Below, piece by piece: positions 53,593 through 62,019 of a stretch of DNA of 64,000 bases. The DNA comes from Laspinema palackyanum D2c. Lineage in GTDB: Bacteria > Cyanobacteriota > Cyanobacteriia > Cyanobacteriales > Laspinemataceae. Position numbers and translations under genes: made by a program. Within the stretch, counting starts at the first letter, position 1. Each line of letters starts with the position of its first letter. Where the stretch lies: the NCBI RefSeq assembly GCF_025370875.1, contig NZ_JAMXFD010000003.1, positions 143,796-207,795 on the forward strand, in the 5' to 3' direction. The notes under the pieces were generated by a model that saw only the letters and a program-made list of their open reading frames with translations, did not search any database and was not told where the DNA came from.

Positions 53593-54255
53593 TTAAACTG
53601 CTGAAGCTTGAGTCATGCCGGGACAAGCCACATTTGTTCCGCCTAAACCACAATAGCCATTGGGATTTTTTGCCAGATATTGCTGATGATATCCTTCAGC
53701 ATAGTAGAACTCGGGTGCATCCAGAATTTCGGTGGTAATTTCGCCATATCCTGCGGCCGAGAGGGCTTTTTGATAGGCATTTTTGGAAGCCAAGGCTAAC
53801 TCTTTTTGCTCGGGAGAATAGACATAAATTCCTGAACGGTATTGAGTGCCGGTATCATTGCCTTGGCGCATTCCTTGGGTGGGATTGTGGCTTTCCCAGA
53901 ATACTTTTAACAGGGTTTCAAAACTCATTACTTGGGGGTCGTACACGACTAACACCACCTCGTTATGACCCGTCATGCCGGTACAGACTTCTTGGTAGGT
54001 GGGGTTGGGGGTGATTCCGGCAGCGTACCCTACGGCAGTAACGAAGACGCCTTCTTGTTGCCAAAATTTACGTTCGGCACCCCAGAAGCAGCCCATGCCG
54101 ACGATGACTTGTTCCATGCCATCGGGAAAGGGGGGTTTGAGGGGATTGCCGTTGACGAAGTGAGTTGCGGGGACCGGAATCGCTTCCTGGCGTCCCGGTA
54201 AGGCTTTGTCTGGGGTGGGTAGGGTCAGTTTTTTGCCTAATCCAAATAGTCCCAT
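53593..54255 (-). CDS. msrA: Peptide methionine-S-sulfoxide reductase A
   Basis: MsrA repairs proteins and free methionine by reducing the S-sulfoxide. The nucleophile Cys56 lies in G-C-F-W-G (55-59), followed by E-R-K-F-W; Y-A-G-G-like text is [12 protein letters not shown] likely resolving cysteine is in the tail, near G-T-N-V-A-C. An N-terminal extension of about 45 residues precedes the fold. It may be co-transcribed with the DUF4383 gene behind it on the minus strand. Confidence 0.95.
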   Translation of the reverse strand: MGLFGLGKKLTLPTPDKALPGRQEAIPVPATHFVNGNPLKPPFPDGMEQVIVGMGCFWGAERKFWQQEGVFVTAVGYAAGITPNPTYQEVCTGMTGHNEVVLVVYDPQVMSFETLLKVFWESHNPTQGMRQGNDTGTQYRSGIYVYSPEQKELALASKNAYQKALSAAGYGEITTEILDAPEFYYAEGYHQQYLAKNPNGYCGLGGTNVACPGMTQASAV

Positions 54256-54369
54256 TATGTTCTGACTCCGAATGATGAGTGATGTCTTTACTTTTCTTAA
54301 TAATAGCTAGAATTTGGGGGAGCGCGATCGCCTTGAGGGGTTTGGCGACCCGGGGACCCCAAAGAAAGA

Positions 54370-54403
54370 GCGGCAGGAGGGGGCCGAATCCCATCCCTGC
54401 CGC
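54370..54403 (-). terminator. Hairpin between the DUF4383 gene and msrA
   Basis: GCGGCAGG/CCTGCCGC stem (8 bp, 18-base loop) 33 bases past the DUF4383 stop. On the minus strand it is followed by CTCTTTCTTT. It may end the DUF4383 transcript. Confidence 0.5.
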
Positions 54404-54435
54404 CAGTCAATGTTACCTGGGTTAGAGAGATTGCA

Positions 54436-54900
54436 CTAACTTTGAGAAGCCATATTTTCTGAGCGAGCCGCCGCTTCTTGGGTGGGTTTGACGAACCCGA
54501 AGTAAGCGGCACCCACGGCAGTTAAGGCATTAAACCAGATATTATGGCCGTAGATGGGCATGAACCCGAAGAGAGTGCCAGTATAGGGGAATAATCCTAG
54601 CAAGGCTAGGGCCAGATAGGAAATCGCAAAACCCCGATTGTAGAGGCGTGCGCGGCTTTTATCTGCGGAGGCAAAAATCCCTAAGCCTCCCACCAGCAAA
54701 TGGGCAATGTTATGGAGGGTATTTACAGGAAATAGCCCAAACAAAGCACCAAATTCTTGGTCACCGGGAAAATAGTGCGGTTCAAACAATAAGGTGGGGG
54801 AGGGATTTTCTGGCATCCAAACTAATCCGGGAATAAATCCAGCGACCCCTAGAGCTACGAAGATGATTCCCAGAGTCAAGGTAAAATTACGATCTGTCAT
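54436..54900 (-). CDS. DUF4383-family four-helix membrane protein
   Basis: The 154 residues include four hydrophobic helices and the pattern N-T-L-H-N-I-A-H-L-L-V-G-G that marks DUF4383. The last loop reads Y-G-H-N-I-W-F-N-A-L-T-A. The family is common in Actinobacteria and cyanobacteria and has no known role. The ATG at 54900 is clear. The frame runs to a Ser-rich tail. Confidence 0.85.
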   Translation of the reverse strand: MTDRNFTLTLGIIFVALGVAGFIPGLVWMPENPSPTLLFEPHYFPGDQEFGALFGLFPVNTLHNIAHLLVGGLGIFASADKSRARLYNRGFAISYLALALLGLFPYTGTLFGFMPIYGHNIWFNALTAVGAAYFGFVKPTQEAAARSENMASQS

Positions 54901-55708
54901 ACTTTTTGTCTCCTGTTTTATTTTAAAGATTTAGGCGGTAAATTGTCGCCTCAATTGTTAGGCTTAATTAGAGGCATTTAAGCCCACCAATTTTCGGGTT
55001 GAGGTCAAGGGATAGACTAAATGAAAACCGCTGCACTCCAGATATTTGGGTTTGAGTGCAAAGGCAGATAAAATGGCGATCGCACTCCCGTGATTTGGGT
55101 AATTTGAACGGAATAGCCTCAATTTTACAAACTGAATTGAGCATTGCTCTTGACTCAAAACCGGGAGCGAATATCGCGGTTTTAATCATAGTAAGAAATG
55201 AAATATCGGACTTCCTCTCTCTAAAGTGAGGTTATGCCATTTTCTTGGCTCTATCTAAAGCAGGAGGAGCTTTTTCGGAGGTGATTTTAATAAAAATTCC
55301 CCTGAAAATCCCCCAACTTTTGACACCATGCCCCGGAATGTAGGTCCAATTTTCTATAAAAATCTGGGGTAAAATCGATGGGTTTACCGGGCGGATTTGA
55401 GGAGTATTTTCCTTAATTTTATGAAAACTCCCGAGGGTGACCTGATCGAACTGTGGCTTAAATATCAGATTGATAGGCCCAGTCTGCCTGCAAAATCTCT
55501 TGAGTATTTTTGCTGGACCCGATAATTTTCAACCCTTGACAAGGTATCTTGAAAAGATTATGATAGATAATTGAAATTTTTAAATAAAGATAGGGCTTAA
55601 AATCCCAATAAATTTGAAGTTTAATCCTTCAAAATTTATTGAAATTATTTTTTTATTTTTATCTTTATTTAATACTTATTCTGTTGTCAATGCCTGACAG
55701 TTGTAGAA
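54901..55708. other. 808-base AT-rich spacer before the J-domain gene
   Basis: No gene is supported; ORFs over 54964-55189 lack ribosome sites and family features. AT content rises strongly from about 55200 to the J-domain ATG. A nested hairpin lies at its right end. Confidence 0.4.
55582..55670 (+). promoter_or_regulatory. AU-rich nested inverted repeat upstream of the J-domain gene
   Basis: Outer arms AAATAAAGATA/TATCTTTATTT (55582-55592 and 55660-55670) enclose an inner stem AATAAATTTGAAG/CTTCAAAATTTATT (55607-55619 and 55627-55640; one bulge). It ends 39 bases before the J-domain start, so if transcribed it would be a 5'-UTR structure. Confidence 0.5.
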
Positions 55709-56416
55709 ATGAATGATGTAATTAATCCCTACGAAACATTACGAGTTAGTCCCCAAGCGACGCAATCGGAAATTAAGCAAGCGTATCGACGGTTAGTCAA
55801 GCTAGTGCATCCGGATAAAAATTTAGAATCATCGGACTCGGAACGGATGATTCAGATTAATGGGGCGTATGAAATACTCGGAGATCCGCAACGCCGTCAG
55901 TCTTACGATCGCCGTCAAACATCGGGTAGATCGTCCTCTCAATCTCGCGATCGCCAGACGCGAACGGCCCGTGCACAACAGAACTATCATCACGCTCGCC
56001 AAAACAGTCCCGATCCAGACGATCACCTGGAAAAATGGGTCAAACAGGTGTATCAACCCATCAACCGGATGCTGTATGAAATTTTGCATACCTTAAGGGA
56101 TGAAATTGATTGCCTTGCAGCAGACCCCTTTGATGATGAATTGATGGCAGATTTTCAGGCTTATTTACAAAAATGCCGGGATTTCCTCAACCAAGCGCAA
56201 ATCTATTTCCAATCCATGCAAAATCCCGCAACGGTTGCCAGTGTTGCGGCGAATCTTTATTACTGCCTCGATCGCATTGGCGATGGCATCGATGAGTTAG
56301 AATTCTTTACCCTCAACTATGACGAACACTATCTCCATACCGGGCAGGAATTGTTTAGAATTGCCAACGGTTTAAGGAAAGAAGCACATTCAGCGATAAA
56401 AAATGTCTTCGGATAA
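55709..56416 (+). CDS. J-domain protein (DnaJ-like co-chaperone)
   Basis: Residues 6-70 form a J domain with H-P-D at 34-36 and the helix text E-I-K-Q-A-Y-R-R-L-V, so it should stimulate Hsp70 ATPase. A Gln/Arg/Ser-rich linker (70-105) follows. The rest (about 108-235) is helical with no Gly/Phe or zinc-finger region, so this is a specialised type III J protein with an unknown client. The ATG is clear. Confidence 0.9.
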   Translation: MNDVINPYETLRVSPQATQSEIKQAYRRLVKLVHPDKNLESSDSERMIQINGAYEILGDPQRRQSYDRRQTSGRSSSQSRDRQTRTARAQQNYHHARQNSPDPDDHLEKWVKQVYQPINRMLYEILHTLRDEIDCLAADPFDDELMADFQAYLQKCRDFLNQAQIYFQSMQNPATVASVAANLYYCLDRIGDGIDELEFFTLNYDEHYLHTGQELFRIANGLRKEAHSAIKNVFG

Positions 56417-56474
56417 AGGTTGAGACAGGAATCAAACTAGAGCATCGGTTTAGGATGAGAGGATCAGGGGACCC

Positions 56475-56541
56475 AGAAACCGGGGTTCTCGCCGAAATTT
56501 GCGGCTCATTGCCATAAACTTGGTGAAGAAACCCGGTTTTT
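56475..56541. repeat. Paired AGAAACCGGGGTTCT repeat
   Basis: AGAAACCGGGGTTCT (56475-56489) and AGAAACCCGGTTTTT (56527-56541) lie about 38 bases apart, between the convergent J-domain and methyltransferase genes. Confidence 0.65.
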
Positions 56542-56581
56542 CATCGTTGCTAACCACCCCCTAACAATGAATTTCCTTCTC

Positions 56582-57508
56582 TTAACTGGGGGTGTTAACT
56601 TGAGCGATGATAGTCCGATGCCGGGGACTGTTGCGTGTGATGGTGGGTGTCTCGAAACCGGCTTCTACAAAAGCTTGCTCGATATCCAGGGAAAAATACT
56701 GATCTAAATAAGGTTCTGTACTCTTGAGCAAGGTTAGGATATAGGGGGGCATTTTCACATAAATCTCAGACTGAGGATTCATGTCCATAATTGCCAAATG
56801 TCCACCGGGACGAAGCAACCGCCGAGCTTCTTGGATAATTTGGCGAGAAGCATCTGCGGGGAGTTCATGAAAAATTAGGCAAGCTGAGACTAAATCAAAG
56901 GAAGCATTGGGTAAACCCGTGGATTCAGCAGCAGCATGAACCCAGGTGATATCGGGATGTTGCTCCTGAGATTTATACTGAGCAACGGCGAGAAAATAAG
57001 GAGATAAATCCAGACCCGTTAAGCTGGCTTGGGGATAGAGTTTTTGTAAGGCAACGGTACTCATTCCGATGCTACAACCTAAATCGAGAATTGCCTGGGG
57101 AGAGTCTTCAATTTGAGCCAAAATTACTTGATGGTAACTGTCACGAAGGCGAGAGTCTCCTTCGACTCCGGCTCCGGGCCAAATATGAGCGTGGACGGCT
57201 TTAGCGGCAACTTCAACCTCGCTGGCGGCTTCCCAACTTAAATTTCCCTGGTCGTAAGCATGGAAGGAACAGAGGTAATAATCTGGATAAACCAAGGTGG
57301 GATTCTGTACCTGTTGGAATTCGCGGTCCCAATTGCGGTTTTGGAGCGATCGGGCCTCGCTCGTCCAGGGAACCCCCATATTTTCAGCCCGGTCAATCAT
57401 CATTTTTCGGGCTTTAGATTTGGCGAAATTTGCGACGGGTTTAATGGATAATAATCCATTAATTAAACGAGATAATAGTCCGGGTCCAGTTGATACAGAA
57501 GCAGTCAT
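56582..57508 (-). CDS. Class I SAM-dependent methyltransferase
   Basis: The 308-residue protein has an N-terminal region of about 125 residues (with Y-P-D-Y-Y-L-C-S-F-H-A-Y-D-Q-G-N-L), then a methyltransferase domain: I-L-D-L-G-C-S-I-G-M-S-T is motif I, T-G-L-D-L-S the motif II Asp, and F-D-L-V-S-A-C-L-I-F-H-E motif IV. It ends with L-L-R-P-G-G-H-L-A-I-M-D. It resembles small-molecule (UbiE-like) methyltransferases. Acceptor unknown. Confidence 0.86.
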   Translation of the reverse strand: MTASVSTGPGLLSRLINGLLSIKPVANFAKSKARKMMIDRAENMGVPWTSEARSLQNRNWDREFQQVQNPTLVYPDYYLCSFHAYDQGNLSWEAASEVEVAAKAVHAHIWPGAGVEGDSRLRDSYHQVILAQIEDSPQAILDLGCSIGMSTVALQKLYPQASLTGLDLSPYFLAVAQYKSQEQHPDITWVHAAAESTGLPNASFDLVSACLIFHELPADASRQIIQEARRLLRPGGHLAIMDMNPQSEIYVKMPPYILTLLKSTEPYLDQYFSLDIEQAFVEAGFETPTITRNSPRHRTIIAQVNTPS

Positions 57509-57577
57509 TAGGGTTATGATTGAGTGAGAGGTTGAGGGTTTCTCCCATCGCTTTAGAGCCTGAGCAAAAGACAGATT

Positions 57578-57645
57578 AGAAACCGGGTTTTTTGATAATA
57601 TCTGGGGAAATCAAGCCCCAAAATAGGGCAAAAAAACCGGTTTCT
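57578..57645. repeat. Paired AGAAACCGGGTTTTTT repeat
   Basis: AGAAACCGGGTTTTTT at 57578-57593 and the inverted AAACCGGTTTCT at 57634-57645 form a paired unit of the family also seen at 4330. Confidence 0.7.
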
Positions 57646-57796
57646 TGTCCTCTTGATTTAATCACTACCCCGAAGTGCTCTGTCGAGGTTGCGGTCAAAG
57701 CGAGTGGGCAGGAGGACAGAAACAACTATCCTATTGACGAGAGGAAAATCATTGTTTATTGTACCAAAGCGATCGCCCAGCAAAACTACCTCTGGA

Positions 57797-59440
57797 TTAC
57801 TGAGTTGGGATTTCCCGGGTTTTTCGGAGGCTAAATAACATCTCGCTTTCAAATTGCGTCGCACTGGTCCAGGTTCCCGTTCCGCCAATGCCGCGAACGG
57901 AATTTAAGAGGTCTAGGGTCTGTGGAGAGAGTTTAACACCCATCATAAAGGGAAGGGTATTGATCACCGAGGTAATTTGCTCCATATCTAGGTACAAATA
58001 GCCGTGATTGGGGTTCGGCAAGGACCCGGCCAGTTCTTGGAATCTGGGACTCTGCTGTAAAGAAGTGGCGGGAGTAGCGATCGCATCGATAATGGGGCCC
58101 CCAAATGCGATAAACACAGAATTATCATCCAACCAACCGTGACCTAACAGGGCACCTTGAAGGGGGATTTTCCATTCCCGGACGTTAATTCCAGAGACAT
58201 TGCGTTGGGCGATCGCCAAGGGAAAGGGGACGACATTGCGCCCGATCGCATCTAATTTTTGCAGCATCGCTTCTGCCGCAGGGCGATCGCTCGTTTCAAA
58301 CACCACCGCCCCTCCGAATCCCAATTGTCCCAACAGACCCTCATGGGAGGGAATCAGTCCAAAACCAAACTCCCCATCCATCCAACCGAACACCTCGCGG
58401 TCCAGATCCAGATTCACCGCAGCGAACATCTGGCGCATAGGGATTAAAATTGCTTGTAACTCCGGTTGGGCTTGACTTTGACCGACTAGAGTGGCCCAAG
58501 ACTGCCCGATGCCATGACCATTAACCAGGGCGATCGTTTCTGCGGGAAAGCGATTTAAGAGTTGATTGGAGACGGGGGGATATTGGGGGATAGATTGGGG
58601 GTCAACTTCTGTTAGGAAGCGGACCCGCATTCCTTGTTGATGGAGACCCGCACTCAGCAGAACCGACTTGACCCCATCCACCTGGGGTAAACGGGGGCGA
58701 TCGCTCAATCTGTTGCTCATCGGTGCAACAGTCTGGCTATAATCCGGTAAGTAAAAGTGCACAAGAGCATTATCGAGTTTTGTGCTCTGCTGGACCAGTT
58801 CCTTGGCCCCAGATTTCATTAGAAAAGAGGAGTCTGAGGTTGTGGTATCGATCGCTTTTTCCACCGCACTGCGTTGCTGGGAAATCAGCAGTTTATTATT
58901 CACAGTGGCCTGATAAATGCTCATGCCTTGGGGTGGAACGATTTGAGAAACCGTAACGCCTTTATAGGTAGATTTATTCAAGGTAAGTTCGCTTTGAGAC
59001 CTCAAATTGCGAGCAAACCACCAGGCACGGAAGGGATTTTTAATGCCTACAATTAATAACAGGTCAGAGTTTAGGCTAGTGGTTGCCACCTCTGTCCCAG
59101 AAGAAGGGACGATCGCCACAGTGACATTGCCGATCCAAGGTTGCAGGTCTGTTTTGTAATCGAGATTGGTTTGGGCGAGGAAATTGGCTTCTAGGTCCGC
59201 CACAGTGCGGGCGATCGCCGCCTGTGCGCCTGGGGTCCCAAATTCATCTAATTTCGACCATTGACGCTCATCCGTGACCACATAAGCCGCCATTAGCGCA
59301 TCTTGTGGAACCACTTTTGCACTTTCCAGAGGATTTGAGCCGCCGACCCAGCTACTGCGCCAGTATAAGTATCCACCGGCCATACCTAGAGCAGCCACGA
59401 CGGCGATCGCCCACCGATTTACATTAGGTTTCGCTGACAT
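57797..59440 (-). CDS. DUF3352-family membrane-anchored protein
   Basis: The 547-residue protein begins with a membrane helix (10-27), then an extracellular or periplasmic domain of DUF3352 type: V-P-Q-D-A-L-M-A-A-Y-V-V-T-D near residue 45, L-N-K-S-T-Y-K-G-V-T-V near 165 and F-V-S/D-N-S-V-F-I-A-F-G-G near 420. Such proteins are common in cyanobacteria but of unknown function. The ATG gives M-S-A-K-P. No operon partner is seen. Confidence 0.86.
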   Translation of the reverse strand: MSAKPNVNRWAIAVVAALGMAGGYLYWRSSWVGGSNPLESAKVVPQDALMAAYVVTDERQWSKLDEFGTPGAQAAIARTVADLEANFLAQTNLDYKTDLQPWIGNVTVAIVPSSGTEVATTSLNSDLLLIVGIKNPFRAWWFARNLRSQSELTLNKSTYKGVTVSQIVPPQGMSIYQATVNNKLLISQQRSAVEKAIDTTTSDSSFLMKSGAKELVQQSTKLDNALVHFYLPDYSQTVAPMSNRLSDRPRLPQVDGVKSVLLSAGLHQQGMRVRFLTEVDPQSIPQYPPVSNQLLNRFPAETIALVNGHGIGQSWATLVGQSQAQPELQAILIPMRQMFAAVNLDLDREVFGWMDGEFGFGLIPSHEGLLGQLGFGGAVVFETSDRPAAEAMLQKLDAIGRNVVPFPLAIAQRNVSGINVREWKIPLQGALLGHGWLDDNSVFIAFGGPIIDAIATPATSLQQSPRFQELAGSLPNPNHGYLYLDMEQITSVINTLPFMMGVKLSPQTLDLLNSVRGIGGTGTWTSATQFESEMLFSLRKTREIPTQ

Positions 59441-59754
59441 TTTAATTTGGCTTGTGATTCTCTCTTTTAGGATAGCGATATTTGCGGCGGTGCTCCTCCA
59501 TTGGTGCGATTGATGCCCGATTCTGGGGATTGAGGCTGATCGAGACTCCCGAGATGTCCGAAGGGCTCAGTTGTCCGGTTCCTTGTCTCTATCCTTGCCA
59601 AAACTTCATGAATCAATACGGATTTCTGATTTTTCTCTACTTTTGCTTTATTTTATTTCAGGGCAAACCCCTTATAATAGATTGAAATATCTCAAACTCA
59701 ATTGAATAATAAAAATTTTCTAAAAAAGACGGTAAAACATATTAGGGGGACGGA
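59441..59754. other. Divergent spacer before the histidine kinase gene
   Basis: 314 bases with the DUF3352 and kinase promoters. AT-rich from 59610 to 59740. No gene supported. Confidence 0.4.
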
Positions 59755-61980
59755 ATGAGCATGAAAATCGTAGAATTGGAGTGTGATGCAGGGGAGGAAA
59801 TCTCAAAGTTTCCCTTTTTTGATTTATCCGACGATCTCCTGTGCGTGATTAATAGCAATGGAGATTTTCAGCACATTAATGGTTCGGGAGAAAAAATCCT
59901 AGGATTTCCCTTCAGTGAACTGCAGCAGAAATCCTTTCTCGATGGTGTGCATCCAGAAGATCGATTTTCAACCCGAGAACAGCTTGCCCAACTCAGTGGA
60001 GATCTCGGGACGATCGCCTTTGAGAACCGCTATCAATGTAAAAATGGTGACTATAAGCGGTTATCCTGGAAAGCCATAAGGCGCGGGAGTGAACCGCTCA
60101 TTTGGGCGATCGCCCGGGAACTCTCGCCGATTCCAGAACAGAGTCGGGAATCCCCCCCTCCGGCAGAGGATTATCAGGCTTTTTTTGACCTTTCCCTAGA
60201 CTTATTTTGTACGGTAAGTTTTGATGGACATTTTCGCAGTTTAAATCCCGCCTGGGAAAAGACCCTAGGTTTTGCCCCGGAGGACCTGCGTTCGACAGCC
60301 TTTATCGAATTTGTCCATCCCCAAGATCATGAAAGCACCTTGATGGAATTCGTCAAACTCCTTCAAGGATGTCATACTCACTCCTTTGAGAACCGTTATC
60401 GGTGCAAAAACGGGGATTATCGGTGGTTATTGTGGAGTGCCTGCCTAGGACGAGATCGCCAATGTATTTATGCGATCGGCCATGATATTACCGAACGTAA
60501 ATATGCCGAAATCGAAGGCGATCGCGCTTATGAAGAAACCCGCACCTTCCTCAATCAACTTGAAGTCAAACTGCAAAGTCGCAGTTTAGCCTTTAACAGT
60601 GCCATCTATAAACTGCAAAATGAAATCGCCGAACGCAGGGAAACCGAAAAATCCCTAGAAAAAGAGCGGGAATTTTTAAAAGCCTTACTCAATACCGTTG
60701 ATGCTGGAATTATCGCCGGGGATGCCCAGGGAAACCTCATCCTATTCAACCGTTCAATTCGCGATTTATATGGCTTACCCGATGACTCCATTGCTCCGGA
60801 GGACTGGTTTAATTATTATGATTTATATCAGGGAGATGGTATTACTCCCATCTCTCCAGAGCAAATTCCCTTAAAGCGTGCGCTCAATGGGGAACGGGTT
60901 AAAAAAGAGGAAATTATCATTGCGCCCAAGGTGGGGGAACCCCGGATCGCCGTTGCCAGTGGCGAGCCAATTTTTGATGAAGAGGGCAATCAAATTGGGG
61001 CAGTGATTGCTTTCCATGATATTACCGAAAGCAAACAAAAAGCCCAAGCGCTTCAGGAATCCGCCCACGAAAAGACCGAATTGATTCAATCGTTGCAAAA
61101 CCAAGCTCAACAGCTTCAAAACACCTTACAAGAACTGCAACGCACTCAAACCCAACTCATTCAAAGCGAAAAAATGTCCAGTTTGGGACAATTAGTCGCT
61201 GGAGTGGCCCATGAAATTAACAATCCCGTTAATTTTATTTATGGAAACCTTGCTCATGTTAACGACTATCTCGCGGATTTACTTAAACTTTTGAATCTTT
61301 ACCAAACCCATTATCCCGAACCCGTTGAAGACATCCATGAATTTCAGGAGGATATTGACCTCGACTTTTTGCAAAGCGACTTGCCCAAATTGCTGAATTC
61401 CATGAAAGTTGGGTCAGAACGCATCCGTCAAATTGTGCTGTCCCTGCGGAATTTTTCGCGACTGAACGAAGCGGAACGCAAGCCGGTAGATATTCATGAA
61501 GGAATTGATAATACCCTGCTCATTGTCCACAATCGGTTGAGAGAAAAAAACGGAAATTCAGGGATTTCCGTGATTAAAGAATATGGTCAACTGCCTCGAA
61601 TAGAATGCTATCCGGCGCAACTGAATCAAGCTATTATCAATATTATTACCAATGCGATCGATGCTTTGGAAAGCCTGAAAGGGCAAGAGAGCTTCAGCGA
61701 CCAAACTCCTACCCTTCGCATCCGCACCGAATGCTTAGATAACCAGTGGGTAGCCATTCACATTCAAGATAACGGTCCCGGAATGAACCCCGGGGTTAAA
61801 GAACAAATCTTTAATCCATTTTTCACCACCAAACCCGTTGGGAAAGGAACCGGATTGGGGTTATCCATTGCCTATCAAATTATTGCCCACAAGCATAGCG
61901 GCGAGTTAACTTGTCACTCGGAACCGGGACAAGGCGCAGAATTTGTCATTCAAATTCCCCTACAGCAACCCCCAATCTAA
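59755..61980 (+). CDS. Sensor histidine kinase with three PAS domains
   Basis: The 741-residue cytosolic kinase has two near-duplicate PAS/PAC units (about 20-125 and 140-250; both read F-E-N-R-Y-x-C-K-N-G-D-Y), a coiled coil (about 255-305), a third PAS (310-425), a second coiled coil and a HisKA box with His486 in G-V-A-H-E-I-N-N-P-V-N-F. The ATPase domain has N-A-I-D-A-L, D-N-G-P-G-M and G-T-G-L-G-L-S. No membrane helix or receiver domain is present, and no response-regulator gene is nearby. The N-P-x-N-F-I type box is common in cyanobacterial energy- and light-sensing kinases. Confidence 0.94.
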   Translation: MSMKIVELECDAGEEISKFPFFDLSDDLLCVINSNGDFQHINGSGEKILGFPFSELQQKSFLDGVHPEDRFSTREQLAQLSGDLGTIAFENRYQCKNGDYKRLSWKAIRRGSEPLIWAIARELSPIPEQSRESPPPAEDYQAFFDLSLDLFCTVSFDGHFRSLNPAWEKTLGFAPEDLRSTAFIEFVHPQDHESTLMEFVKLLQGCHTHSFENRYRCKNGDYRWLLWSACLGRDRQCIYAIGHDITERKYAEIEGDRAYEETRTFLNQLEVKLQSRSLAFNSAIYKLQNEIAERRETEKSLEKEREFLKALLNTVDAGIIAGDAQGNLILFNRSIRDLYGLPDDSIAPEDWFNYYDLYQGDGITPISPEQIPLKRALNGERVKKEEIIIAPKVGEPRIAVASGEPIFDEEGNQIGAVIAFHDITESKQKAQALQESAHEKTELIQSLQNQAQQLQNTLQELQRTQTQLIQSEKMSSLGQLVAGVAHEINNPVNFIYGNLAHVNDYLADLLKLLNLYQTHYPEPVEDIHEFQEDIDLDFLQSDLPKLLNSMKVGSERIRQIVLSLRNFSRLNEAERKPVDIHEGIDNTLLIVHNRLREKNGNSGISVIKEYGQLPRIECYPAQLNQAIINIITNAIDALESLKGQESFSDQTPTLRIRTECLDNQWVAIHIQDNGPGMNPGVKEQIFNPFFTTKPVGKGTGLGLSIAYQIIAHKHSGELTCHSEPGQGAEFVIQIPLQQPPI

Positions 61981-62019
61981 GTCCAGGCAGAATGAGGAAC
62001 CGTGCGTTGCCTAAGTCTC

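Noticed and set aside
53426..53653. 75-codon ORF over the repeat cluster before msrA
   Set aside because: It is composed of the interspersed repeats.
54964..55189. Two overlapping minus-strand ORFs before the J-domain gene
   Set aside because: No ribosome site, no family features, and high AT context.
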